Below are positions 8,295 through 17,078 of a stretch of DNA of 64,000 nucleotides, piece after piece. Made by a program: the position numbers and the translations under genes. The notes beneath the pieces are model-generated. The model was not told where the DNA came from and searched no databases. It saw only the letters and a list, made by a program, of their open reading frames with translations. Numbering within the stretch: position 1 is the first letter of the stretch; each line of letters starts with the position of its first letter. This stretch comes from Variovorax paradoxus (GTDB taxonomy: Bacteria; Pseudomonadota; Gammaproteobacteria; Burkholderiales; Burkholderiaceae_C). The stretch covers positions 38,271 to 102,270 of the forward strand of contig NZ_JXQQ01000047.1 in NCBI RefSeq assembly GCF_000834655.1, read 5' to 3'.

Positions 8295-9278
8295 TCATGC
8301 ACGGGGTGCGTCGCGTGCGGGCTCGGCGGCGCGCACGGGTTGGCCGGACGCCGGCGGCTCCTCGATCACGACCACGTCGTCGGGCCGGCCATCGATGTCG
8401 GCATCGGGGTGCTCGTCCTTCGGCTCGATCGGCCCGGTCTTGATGTAGTGGAAGAAGCTGCCGACCACCGCGCCGATCATCGCGACCATCGCGAGCGGCT
8501 TGGCCACGCCCTTCCAGAGCGACACCAGCGGGCTGATGTGCGGGTCCTTGGGCAGGTTGGCATAGAGGCCGGGGCGGTCGGCGTGCTGCAGCACGTACAT
8601 GACGTGCGTGCCGCCCACGCCGGCCGGGTCGTACACGCCGGCGTTGGCGAAGCCGCGGTCCTTCAGGTCGACGATGCGTTCCGAGGCGTACTCGTGCATG
8701 TCTTCCTTGGCGCCGAAGTGCAGCGCGCCGGTGGGGCAGGCCTTCACGCACGCCGGCTCCAGGCCCACGCCCACGCGGTCGGAACACAGCGAGCACTTGT
8801 AGGCCTTGTTGTCGGCCTTGCTGATGCGCGGCACGTCGAACGGGCAGCCCGTCACGCAGTTGCCGCAGCCCACGCAATGCTCGCTGATGAAGTCGACGAT
8901 GCCGTTGCTGTACTTGATGATCGCGCCCGGCGCCGGGCAGGCCTTGAGACACCCGGGGTCGTCGCAGTGCATGCAGCCGTCCTTGCGGATCAGCCACTCG
9001 AGCTTGCCGGCCTCGGGCTCGACCTCGGAGAACTTCATCACAGTCCACGAAGCCGGCGTGAGGTCGTTCGGGTTGTCGTAGGTGCCGTGCGTGGTGCCGA
9101 CCTCGTCGCGCAGGTCGTTCCACTGCATGCACGCGACCTGGCAGGCCTTGCAGCCGATGCAGGTCGACACGTCGATCAGCTTGGCCACCTCCTGCACCTG
9201 CGGGCGATGGCGGATGTCGGGCGACGGTGTCGTGGTGGCCGAGCGGGCGGCGATGTCGAGGGTCTGGAGGGAGGACAT
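8295..9278 (-). CDS. fdnH: Formate dehydrogenase beta subunit, four-cluster iron-sulfur protein
   Basis: This 327-aa subunit relays electrons from the alpha subunit to the membrane cytochrome. Four cysteine groups typical of [4Fe-4S] ferredoxin modules are visible: CIGCKACQVAC, CMHCDDPGCLKAC, CVGCGNCVTGC and CSLCSDR...CVKAC. A single C-terminal membrane helix (about residues 255-275, LAMVAMIGAVVGSFF) anchors it as in E. coli FdnH/FdoH. The tail after the helix is acidic and proline-rich. The start lies 3 nt after the fdnG stop, consistent with tight coupling. Confidence 0.95.
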   Translation of the reverse strand: MSSLQTLDIAARSATTTPSPDIRHRPQVQEVAKLIDVSTCIGCKACQVACMQWNDLRDEVGTTHGTYDNPNDLTPASWTVMKFSEVEPEAGKLEWLIRKDGCMHCDDPGCLKACPAPGAIIKYSNGIVDFISEHCVGCGNCVTGCPFDVPRISKADNKAYKCSLCSDRVGVGLEPACVKACPTGALHFGAKEDMHEYASERIVDLKDRGFANAGVYDPAGVGGTHVMYVLQHADRPGLYANLPKDPHISPLVSLWKGVAKPLAMVAMIGAVVGSFFHYIKTGPIEPKDEHPDADIDGRPDDVVVIEEPPASGQPVRAAEPARDAPRA

Positions 9279-9281
9279 CGC

Positions 9282-12200
9282 TTATGCCTTCTCGATATTC
9301 ACGGTGAACGACTTGTACTCGGGCGTCTGGGTGTTCGCATCGCCCACGAAAGGCGTCAGCGTGTTCACCAGATACCCCGGCTTGGCGATGCCCACGAACC
9401 CCCAGTGGTTCGGCAGCCCCACCGTGTGCACCGTGCGCCCGTCGACCTGCAGCCCCACGATGCGCTTGGTCACCAGCGCCACCGCCTTGATGAAGCCGCG
9501 CTTGCTGGACACCTTCACCATGTCGCCGTTGGCGATGCCCTTGTCCTTGGCAAGCTCCTCGCCGATCTCGACGAACTGCTGCGGCTGGATGATGGCCGAG
9601 GTGCGCACGTTCTTCGTCCAGTAGTGGAAGTGCTCGGTGAGCCGGTAGCTGGTCGCCACGTACGGGAAGTCCTTCGGCACGCCCAGGCGCTCCAGGTCGC
9701 CCTTGAAGATGCGCGCCGCGGGGTTGGCGCGCGCCTTCTCGTTGTTCGGGTGCATCAGGTTGTTCACCAGCGGCGACTCGAAGGGCTCGTAGTGCTCGGG
9801 CAGCGGACCTTCGGCCATGCCGGTGGGCGCGAAGAGCCGCGCCACGCCTTCGGCCGTCATGATGAACGGGCGCACCGCCTCGGCTTCCATCGGGTTCGCG
9901 TCGGGCCGGATGTCGGGCACGTCGGCACCGGTCCACGCCTTGCCGTTCCATGCGATGAGGCTGCGCCTGGCGATCCATGCCTTCCCGGTGGCCGGGTCGG
10001 TCGAGGCGCCGTTGTAGAGGATGCGCCGGTTCGCCGGCCACGCCCACGCCCAGTTCTGCACCATGCCGATGCCGTACGGGTCGGCGTTGTCGCGCCGCGC
10101 CATCTGGTTGCCCGCCTGCGTCCAGGCGCCGGCGTAGATCCAGCAGCCCGAGGCGGTCGAGCCGTCGTCGCGCAGGAGCCCGAAGCCCGAGAGCTGTTCG
10201 CCGGCCTTCGCGAGCGGCGGCTTGGTCGGGTCCTTCGGGTCGAGCAGGTCGGTGAGCGCGCGGCCGTTGTATTCCATCGCCAGCTCTTGCGCCGAGGGCG
10301 AATGCGGAATCTTGTAGGGCCAGGTCAGCTTGACGATCGGGTCGGGGAACGCGCCGCCGTCCTTGATGTAGGCCTGGCGGATGCGGTTGTAGATGCCCGC
10401 CACGATCTCGATGTCGCCCTTGGCCTCGCCCGGCGGCTCCGCGCCCTTCCAGTGCCACTGCAGCCAGCGGCTGGAATTGGTGAGCGAGCCGTCTTCCTCC
10501 GCAAAGCACGTCGATGGCAGGCGGAACACCGTGGTCTGGATGTCGGTGGTCTTGACGTCGTTGAACTCGCCGAAGTTGCGCCAGAACTCGCTGGTTTCGG
10601 TCTGCAGCGGATCGATGGTGACGAGGAACTTGAGCTTGGACAGCCCGTCGACGATCTTCTTCTTGTCCGGGAACGAGCCCACCGGGTTGAAGCCCTGGCA
10701 GATGTAGCCGTTGAGCTTGCCCTGGTTCATGAGCTCGAAGGCCTGCAGCACGTCGTAGAGCTTGTCTATCTTGGGCAGGTAGTGGAAGGCCCACTCGTTC
10801 TCCGCCGTGGCCGCATCGCCCCACCACGACTTCTGCATGCTGACGAAGAACTTCGGGTAGTTCTGCCAGTAGCTCATCTGGTTGGGACGCAGCGGCTTGA
10901 GCGCGCGGGTCTTGTAGTAGTCGGGCAGGTTCTGCTCGCTGTCTCGCGCGAGCGACATGTAGCCCGTGAGCGAGTTCGACAGCAGCCCCAGGTCCGTCAG
11001 GCCCTGGATGTTGCTGTGCCCGCGCAGCGCGTTCATGCCGCCGCCCGGCACGCCGATGTTGCCCAGCAACAGCTGCACGATGGCGCCGGTGCGGATCATC
11101 TGCGAGCCCTGGCTGTGCTGGGTCCAGCCGAGCGCGTACATGATGGTCATGGTGCGCGTGGGCACGCTGGTGCTCGCGATGTACTCGCAGACCTTCAGGA
11201 ACTTGTCCTGCGGCGTGCCGGTGATGCGGCTCACCAGCTCGGGCGTGTAGCGCGAGTAATGCCGCTTCATCACCTGCAGCACGCACTGCGGGTCCTGCAT
11301 GGTCATGTCGACCTTGGCCATGCCGGCTTCGTCGAGCGCGTAGTTCCACGACTTGGGGTCGTAGTTGCGCTTCTCGGCGTTGTAGCCGCTGAAGATGCCG
11401 TCCTCGAACTTGTAGTCAGGCCCGACGATGAAGGTCGCGTTGGTGTAGTTGCGAACGTACTCCGTCTGGATCTTGTCGTTGCTCAGCAGGAAGTTGATGA
11501 CCCCCGCGAGGAACGCGATGTCCGAGCCCGCGCGCACCGGTGCGTAGTAGTCGGCCATGGCGGCCGAGCGCGTGAAGCGCGGGTCCACCACGACAAGGCG
11601 CGCCTTGTTCTGCTTCTTGGCCTCGATGACCCACTTGAAGCCGCACGGATGCGCCTCCGCGGCATTGCCGCCCATGATCAGCACGACATCCGCGTTCTGG
11701 ATGTCCTGCCAGTGGTTGGTCATCGCACCGCGTCCGAACGTCGGGGCCAGACTGGCCACCGTAGGTCCGTGTCAAACGCGTGCCTGGTTGTCGAACACCA
11801 GCATCCCGGTCGAGCGGAATGCCTTGTGCGTGATGTATCCGGTTTCGTTGGACGAGGCCGAGGCGCAGAGCATGCCCGAGCTGGTCCAGCGGTTGACGGT
11901 CTTGCCGTCGGCATTGGTGGTCTGGAAGTTGGCGTCGCGGTCGGCCTTGAGCAGCTTGGCGATGCGGTCCAGCGCCTCGTTCCAGCCGATGCGCTTCCAC
12001 TCGGTGCTGCCGGCCTCGCGCACTTCGGGGTACTTCAGCCGCATGGGGCTGTGCACGAAGTCCAGGAGGCCCGCGCCCTTGGGGCACAGGGTGCCGCGGT
12101 TCACGGGGTGGTCGGCATCGCCTTCGATGTGAAGGATGTCGGACACCACGTTCTTGGCCTTGTCGCCCAGGCTGTACATGATGAGCCCGCAGCCCACCGA

Positions 12201-12359
12201 GCAGTACGGGCAGGTGTTGCGCGTCTCGGTGGTGCGTGCGAGCTTGAAGTTGCGCGCCTCGGCCAGCGCCGCGGTCGGCGAAAAGCCGAGCGCGACGATG
12301 CTCGAGCCGATCAGGCCCGCGCTGCTGACGCGGAAGAATTGCCGGCGGCTTATGTCCAT
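9282..12359 (-). CDS. fdnG: Selenocysteine-containing formate dehydrogenase alpha subunit (UGA at codon 196 = Sec)
   Basis: This is the catalytic molybdenum/tungsten bis-MGD subunit that oxidises formate to CO2. Read through, it is 1025 aa, close to E. coli FdnG. It begins with a twin-arginine signal (SRRQFF), then a [4Fe-4S] motif (CPYCSVGC...CPKG). An in-frame TGA lies at 11774-11772, codon 196, in the context NQARV-U-HGPTVASL, the same position and context as Sec196 of E. coli FdnG. A SECIS-like hairpin follows at once (11743-11760). An ordinary ORF search splits the gene in two; it is not a pseudogene because selA and selB are in the same operon. The ATG at 12359 has a strong AGGAGGTGATGTC leader. 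Confidence 0.96.
11743..11760 (-). promoter_or_regulatory. Bacterial SECIS hairpin in fdnG
   Basis: On the coding strand, 11 nt after the UGA, the sequence reads GG-U-GGCC-A-GUC-U-GGCC-CC. It folds into a stem of two GC pairs, one bulged U, and a GGCC/GGCC helix closed by A-U around a GUC loop. The E. coli fdhF SECIS has the same 11-nt spacing, the same bulged U after the first two pairs, and a GU in the apical loop; these are the contacts used by SelB. Seen directly; the fold was drawn by hand. Confidence 0.88.
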
Positions 12360-12397
12360 GACATCACCTCCTGCACAGCTGAATGGGGTTGTTTCAT
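12350..12397 (-). other. Possible 15-codon leader ORF overlapping the fdnG start
   Basis: An ATG at 12397 opens a 15-codon frame (MKQPHSAVQEVMSWT) that ends in TAA 10 nt inside fdnG. It contains the strong fdnG ribosome binding site. It could couple or modulate fdnG translation, or be chance. I have no evidence of expression. Confidence 0.2.
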
Positions 12398-12462
12398 CGG
12401 GGTCTTCTTCTGTTATGCGTGGGAAAAAGCTGAAAAGGGGAACAGGGCGCGCCTCCCGGCCG

Positions 12463-12774
12463 CTATTTGGGTGCCGTGCCGTCGCCACCGCTCGGCGCAG
12501 GCGTGCCACCGGAGGAGGCGCCGCCCTGGCCGCTCATGCCGCCCACGGCTGCGCCGCCTTCGGACGGGCCTTTATGGGCGGAGGTGGGATCGACCTTGTC
12601 GCCGGAGTCGGCAGGCTTGATGCCGCTGGGGCTGGCACCGGACGGGGCGGCGGGGGAAGCGGAGGAAGAAGCCGCGCCCGCCCCCGATGCGGTGGGCTTG
12701 GGATCGCAGGCACTCAGGAGCAAACCCGCGGCCAGGAAAAGGCCGACGGTTTGCAAGCGCTGACATCGTGACAT
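12463..12774 (-). CDS. Small Gly/Ser/Pro-rich lipoprotein (103 aa), first gene before fdnG
   Basis: The protein starts with a signal peptide ending in a lipobox (LLSAC, Cys at about residue 23), so it should be a lipid-anchored envelope protein. The rest is low-complexity, rich in Gly, Ala, Ser and Pro, with no recognisable domain. A GGAG ribosome binding site precedes the ATG at 12774. It lies 103 nt upstream of fdnG on the same strand and may share its promoter. Its function is unknown; a role in the formate dehydrogenase operon is only suggested by position. Confidence 0.75.
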   Translation of the reverse strand: MSRCQRLQTVGLFLAAGLLLSACDPKPTASGAGAASSSASPAAPSGASPSGIKPADSGDKVDPTSAHKGPSEGGAAVGGMSGQGGASSGGTPAPSGGDGTAPK

Positions 12775-12812
12775 CGACACTCCTTCGTTGGAAAGGCGAT
12801 CGGACGTTTTTT

Positions 12813-12830
12813 GTTGTGGTGCACCACAAC
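12813..12830. promoter_or_regulatory. Perfect 18-bp palindrome upstream of the lipoprotein/fdn operon
   Basis: The sequence GTTGTGGTGCACCACAAC is a perfect palindrome lying 39 nt upstream of the lipoprotein start and about 140 nt from the divergent FtsX-type gene. It has no loop, which suits a dimeric regulator binding site better than a terminator. A second weaker dyad, CCGAA-AA-TTCGG, is at 12839-12850. No cognate regulator gene is adjacent. Confidence 0.55.
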
Positions 12831-12972
12831 GAACGGCGCCGAAAATTCGGTCGCATCGGTGCGGGACATTTTTTCGCATCATGCGGCAGGCTTGCGATGC
12901 GATCAATAGTTCCAAGGTCGCAATAACCCTTGAATCGGGCTGCGGGGTTAGGCGTCGGCTATCGTTCGCGCC

Positions 12973-15489
12973 ATGACCGACTCCCTCCGCCTTGGCTGGC
13001 GCACCCTCTGGCGCGACCTGCGCGCCGGGGAACTGCGCCTCTTGATCGTTGCCGTGCTGCTGGCCGTGGCCGCCCTCACGGCGGTCGGCTTCTTCGCCGA
13101 CCGGCTGCAGGGCGGGTTGAAGCGCGATGCGCGCCAGCTGCTGGGCGGCGATGCGGTGATCGTCAGCGACAACCCGACGCCCGATGCCTTCGTGGCGCAG
13201 GCAAAGGCGCTGGGCCTGGAAGGCACCGCCACCTATGGCTTTCCCACCATGGCGCGGGCCGACGACGTGCAGGGCGGCGCGAGCAAGCTCGTGGCGCTGA
13301 AGGCGGTGACGGCGGGGTATCCCCTGCGCGGCAGCCTGCAGACCGCGACCACCTTCACGGGCCCGGGCGCGGTCACGCGCGACATCCCGCCGGCCGGCGA
13401 AGTGTGGGTCGATGCCTCGCTGCTCGATTCGCTCGGCCTGAAGATCGGCGACCCGCTGCTCCTGGGCGATGCGAGCCTGCGCGTGGGCCGCATCATCACG
13501 CTGGAGCCCGACCGCGGCGCCGGCTTCATGAGCTTCTCGCCGCGCGTGATGCTCAACCAGGCCGACGTGGCCCGCACGGGGCTCGTGCAGCCGGCCAGCC
13601 GCGTGGGCTATCGCTATGCGGTGGCGGGCAGCGACGCGGCGGTCAAGCGCTTCACCGACTGGGCCGAAGCCACCATCAAGAAGGGCGAGTTGCGCGGCGT
13701 GCGGCTCGATTCCTTCGAAGGCGGCCGGCCCGAGATGCGCCAGACGCTCGACCGCGCCGAGAAATTCCTGAGCCTCGTGGCGCTCCTCGCGGCGCTGCTG
13801 TCGGCCGTGGCCGTGGCGCTGGCCGCGCGCGGCTTCGCAGCGAGCCACCTGGACGACTGCGCGATGCTGCGCGTGCTCGGCCAGAGCCAGCGCACCATCG
13901 CGATGGCCTACGCCTTCGAGTTCGCGGTGATCGGCCTCGTGGCGAGCGGCATCGGCGTGGCCATCGGCTTCGCGGTGCATTACGTCTTCGTGCTGCTGCT
14001 GGCCGGGCTTGTCGAGACCGCGCTGCCCGCCGCCACCCTGTGGCCTGTGGCGTTCGGCCTTGGCATGGGGCTCACGCTGCTGTTCGCCTTCGGCCTGCCG
14101 CCGGTGCTGCAGCTGGCGCGCGTGCCGCCTCTGCGCGTGATCCGGCGCGACGTGGGCGGGCTCAAGCCCGCATCGCTCGCGGTGCTGGGCATCGGCGTCG
14201 CGGGCTTCGCCGCGCTGCTGATGGCGGCGAGCAGCGACATCAAGCTCGGCCTCATCGCCGTCGGCGGCTTCGCGGGTGCCGTGGCCGTGTTCGCATTGCT
14301 CAGCTGGCTCGCGGTGAAGGTGCTGCGCCGCAGCGTCAACGAAGCGACCGCGCCGCGCTGGCTGGTGCTGGCCACGCGGCAGATTTCGGCGCGGCCCGCC
14401 TATGCCGTGGTGCAGGTCAGCGCGCTCGCAGTCGGCTTGCTGGCACTGGTGCTGCTGGTGCTGCTGCGCACCGACCTCGTCGCCAGCTGGCGCAAGGCCA
14501 CGCCGCCCGATGCGCCGAACCGCTTCGTCATCAACGTCATGCCCGACCAGAGCGATGCGTTCCAGAAGTCGCTGCGCGATGCGGGCGTGGGCAAGTTCGA
14601 CTGGTACCCGATGATCCGCGGCCGCCTGGTCGCGATCAACGACAAGCCGGTGACCCCCGACGACTACGTGGAAGACCGCGCCAAGCGCCTGGTGGACCGC
14701 GAGTTCAACCTCAGCAACGCCATGGAGGCGCCGGCGCACAACAGCATCACCGCGGGCGCCTGGAAGCCCGGCGCCGCGGGCGAGGTGAGCGTCGAGGAAG
14801 GCCTGGCCGACACGCTGGGCCTCAAGCTCGGCGACATGCTGCGCTTCGACATCGGCGGCATGCAGAACGACGCGCGCATCACGTCGCTGCGCAAGGTCGA
14901 CTGGGGCTCGCTGCATGCCAACTTCTTCGTGATGTACACGGTGGCCTCGCTGCCCGACGTGCCGGTCACCTACATGGGCGCCTTCCGCGCCCCCGAGACG
15001 CGCGGCTTCGACAACACCCTGGTGCGCACCTACCCGAACGTGACCAACGTGGACATGAGCGCGACCATCAACCAGGTGCAGCGCGTGCTCGACCAGGTGA
15101 TCCGCGCCGTCGAGTTCCTGTTCGGCTTCACGCTCGCGGCGGGGCTGGTGGTGCTGTTCGCCGCGGTGACGGCCACGCGCGAAGAGCGGGCGCGCGAGTT
15201 CGCGGTGATGCGCGCCGTGGGCGCACGCGCAAGCCTGTTGCGGCAGGTGCAGCGCGCCGAGCTGATCGGCGTGGGGCTGCTCGCGGGCTTCCTCGCTAGC
15301 ATGGTGGCCTCGGTGATCGGCTGGGGGCTCGCGCGCTATGTGTTCGAGTTCACCTGGACCGCATCGCCGATCGTGCCTGTCGCAGGCGCGCTGGCCGGCG
15401 CGGTGCTCGCGCTGGCGGCAGGGTGGTGGGGCCTGCGCGATGTGCTGCGCCGGCCGGTGGTCGACACGCTGCGCCGCGCGGCCGAATAA
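12973..15489 (+). CDS. FtsX-family ABC transporter permease, YbbP-like (838 aa)
   Basis: The protein has the two-copy FtsX architecture of YbbP-type permeases: an N-terminal membrane helix (about residues 20-40), a large soluble domain, an FtsX membrane module (about 265-420), a second soluble domain, and a C-terminal FtsX module (about 705-830). Proteins of this type act with a LolD/YbbA-like ATPase in moving hydrophobic molecules out of the membrane or in envelope stress. No such ATPase is next to it here; the downstream ATPase is of the AAA/SMC-like kind, not an ABC exporter subunit. The ATG at 12973 has no clear Shine-Dalgarno sequence. The substrate is unknown. Confidence 0.88.
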   Translation: MTDSLRLGWRTLWRDLRAGELRLLIVAVLLAVAALTAVGFFADRLQGGLKRDARQLLGGDAVIVSDNPTPDAFVAQAKALGLEGTATYGFPTMARADDVQGGASKLVALKAVTAGYPLRGSLQTATTFTGPGAVTRDIPPAGEVWVDASLLDSLGLKIGDPLLLGDASLRVGRIITLEPDRGAGFMSFSPRVMLNQADVARTGLVQPASRVGYRYAVAGSDAAVKRFTDWAEATIKKGELRGVRLDSFEGGRPEMRQTLDRAEKFLSLVALLAALLSAVAVALAARGFAASHLDDCAMLRVLGQSQRTIAMAYAFEFAVIGLVASGIGVAIGFAVHYVFVLLLAGLVETALPAATLWPVAFGLGMGLTLLFAFGLPPVLQLARVPPLRVIRRDVGGLKPASLAVLGIGVAGFAALLMAASSDIKLGLIAVGGFAGAVAVFALLSWLAVKVLRRSVNEATAPRWLVLATRQISARPAYAVVQVSALAVGLLALVLLVLLRTDLVASWRKATPPDAPNRFVINVMPDQSDAFQKSLRDAGVGKFDWYPMIRGRLVAINDKPVTPDDYVEDRAKRLVDREFNLSNAMEAPAHNSITAGAWKPGAAGEVSVEEGLADTLGLKLGDMLRFDIGGMQNDARITSLRKVDWGSLHANFFVMYTVASLPDVPVTYMGAFRAPETRGFDNTLVRTYPNVTNVDMSATINQVQRVLDQVIRAVEFLFGFTLAAGLVVLFAAVTATREERAREFAVMRAVGARASLLRQVQRAELIGVGLLAGFLASMVASVIGWGLARYVFEFTWTASPIVPVAGALAGAVLALAAGWWGLRDVLRRPVVDTLRRAAE

Positions 15490-15533
15490 GGACCGACAGC
15501 GGCGTACAGTTTTTTTCTTTCGCGATCGGCAAG

Positions 15534-15569
15534 ACGGGGCCGGGGATGCAATACATTCCCCGGCCCCGT
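15534..15569. repeat. Strong hairpin: 13-bp perfect inverted repeat with 10-nt loop
   Basis: Arms ACGGGGCCGGGGA (15534-15546) and its exact complement (15557-15569) flank a 10-nt loop. It lies between the FtsX-type gene and the AAA ATPase gene. A T-run (15510-15516) is upstream of the hairpin rather than after it, so it is not a standard terminator. It lies in the 5' leader of the ATPase gene, 27 nt before the ATG. Confidence 0.6.
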
Positions 15570-15596
15570 ATCCATTTCAAGAAGAGAAATTCCTGC

Positions 15597-17078
15597 ATGC
15601 GCTTGGCGTCATTCCAGATCACCAACTTTCGCTCGATCAACGACAGCGGCCCCATCGACTCCACACAGATCACGGCGATCCTCGGTCGAAATGACAGCGG
15701 CAAATCGAACCTGCTGCGCGCGCTGCACAGTCTGAACCCGGCCGAAGGCCTGGCCGAACTCAGTCCGATCAAGGACTTTCCGCGCCACCGGCGCCTGGAG
15801 GAATGCCAGGGCGACACGCCCGTCGTCTCGACGCGCTGGGCGCTCGACGACGGCGAACGCGCTGAACTCAAGGCGATCCTTCCGCGCGCATCGGACGTGC
15901 GCCACGTCACCGCGGGCCGGGGCTATGCCGCGGTGCGCTGGACCGGCTTCGAAGGCCTCGGCGAACTCTCGCTCGACGTGTCGGACATCAAGGGCAAGGT
16001 CCGCAAAATCGTGCCCGCCGTCAAGGCCGCGGCCGAGAAGGTCTCGGAAGCAGGCCGCGCCACGCTGGAGCAGGAAGCCGACGCCTTCGACGCCGCGATG
16101 ATCCCGAGCCCCGACTACATCAAGTGGTCGGAAGGCGCGGTGATTGCGCTGGAGGCATTGCGCCGGACGATGGCCGCCGCGGATGCCGAGCTCAGCGACA
16201 AGCAGGAGCAGATGCTTGTCGAGCTCGAAGACATGGCCCGCGCGATCGCCAACGACACGCCCGCGCTCGCGAAAGCCAGGCAATGGGTGCTCGAAAAGCT
16301 GCCGCGCTTCGTCTACGTGGACGAATACCCCGCGCTGCCCGGCCGCCAGAACATCGCCGACTACCTCGTGCGCAAGGGTTGGGGCCAGGCGACGCCCGAA
16401 CAGCGCAGCTTCGAGAAGCTCTGCAAGGTCGCGGGGCTCGACCCACAGCAACTGCAGGACTTGCTTGAGAAGAACGACCAGGCCACGCGCAACCAGCTCG
16501 TGAATCGCGCGGGCTCGGTCGTCACGTCGGAGATCCGCCGTGTGTGGAAAGACCGCGAGCTCAAGGTGCGCTTCAACCTCGACGGGCCGTACATGGACAC
16601 GCTGGTGTCGGACCCGAACGGCGCCTACGAGGTCGAAGTGAACCTGGACGAGCGCAGCCGCGGCTTCCAGTGGTTCTTCTCGTTCTACATCACCTTCTTC
16701 GCGGACACCCGGGGCGCGGGCGATGCCATCCTGCTGCTGGACGAGCCGGGTTTGCACCTGCACGCGCATTCCCAGGCCGACCTGCTTGCGCACTTCGAGC
16801 ACGACTTCGGCAACCAGATCGTCTACACGACGCACTCGCCGTTCATGGTGCCGGTGCACCGGCTGGACGCAGTGCGCACGGCCAGCATGAGCGAGGCTGC
16901 GGGGACGACGGTGAGCAACAAGGCGGAGGGGGACGCGCGGACGCTTTATCCGTTGCAGGCGGCGATTGCGCTGAGCCGCATGGGGAGCGAGCCTGTGAAG
17001 GCGCAGCCCAAGGAGGCCGTGCCGCGTGCCGAGACGCCGACCCGCGAGGTCAGCGAGCTGGAGGCAGCGCTTCCTTGA
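15597..17078 (+). CDS. AAA family ATPase, OLD/SMC-like, without TOPRIM domain (493 aa)
   Basis: The protein opens with the typical 'FQITNFRSI' strand and a Walker A motif GRNDSGKS (residues 30-37). A long helical, probably coiled-coil insertion fills roughly residues 150-330. The signature-like ERSRGFQWF, the Walker B ILLLDEPGLHLHAH (about residue 380) and the H-loop TTHSPFM follow. OLD nucleases continue with a TOPRIM domain; this protein ends about 75 residues after the H-loop in a low-complexity tail, so no nuclease is visible. Such ATPases can work in DNA repair or phage defence, usually with a partner, which is not evident here. Its last 29 nt overlap the convergent LysR gene. The ATG at 15597 is chosen because it starts the ATPase domain. 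Confidence 0.82.
   Translation: MRLASFQITNFRSINDSGPIDSTQITAILGRNDSGKSNLLRALHSLNPAEGLAELSPIKDFPRHRRLEECQGDTPVVSTRWALDDGERAELKAILPRASDVRHVTAGRGYAAVRWTGFEGLGELSLDVSDIKGKVRKIVPAVKAAAEKVSEAGRATLEQEADAFDAAMIPSPDYIKWSEGAVIALEALRRTMAAADAELSDKQEQMLVELEDMARAIANDTPALAKARQWVLEKLPRFVYVDEYPALPGRQNIADYLVRKGWGQATPEQRSFEKLCKVAGLDPQQLQDLLEKNDQATRNQLVNRAGSVVTSEIRRVWKDRELKVRFNLDGPYMDTLVSDPNGAYEVEVNLDERSRGFQWFFSFYITFFADTRGAGDAILLLDEPGLHLHAHSQADLLAHFEHDFGNQIVYTTHSPFMVPVHRLDAVRTASMSEAAGTTVSNKAEGDARTLYPLQAAIALSRMGSEPVKAQPKEAVPRAETPTREVSELEAALP

Noticed and set aside
11772..11774. Nonsense mutation making fdnG a pseudogene
   Set aside because: The UGA is at the known Sec position, followed by a SECIS hairpin, and selA and selB are in the same operon.
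8340..12620. A 1426-codon open frame on the plus strand opposite the formate dehydrogenase genes
   Set aside because: It is a GC-rich shadow frame: composition is Arg/Ala/His/Gly-rich without domains, and the minus strand carries clear fdnG, fdnH and fdnI.
12463..14916. 817-codon minus-strand frame
   Set aside because: Only its last 103 codons are a real gene (the lipoprotein); the rest is antisense to the FtsX-type permease.
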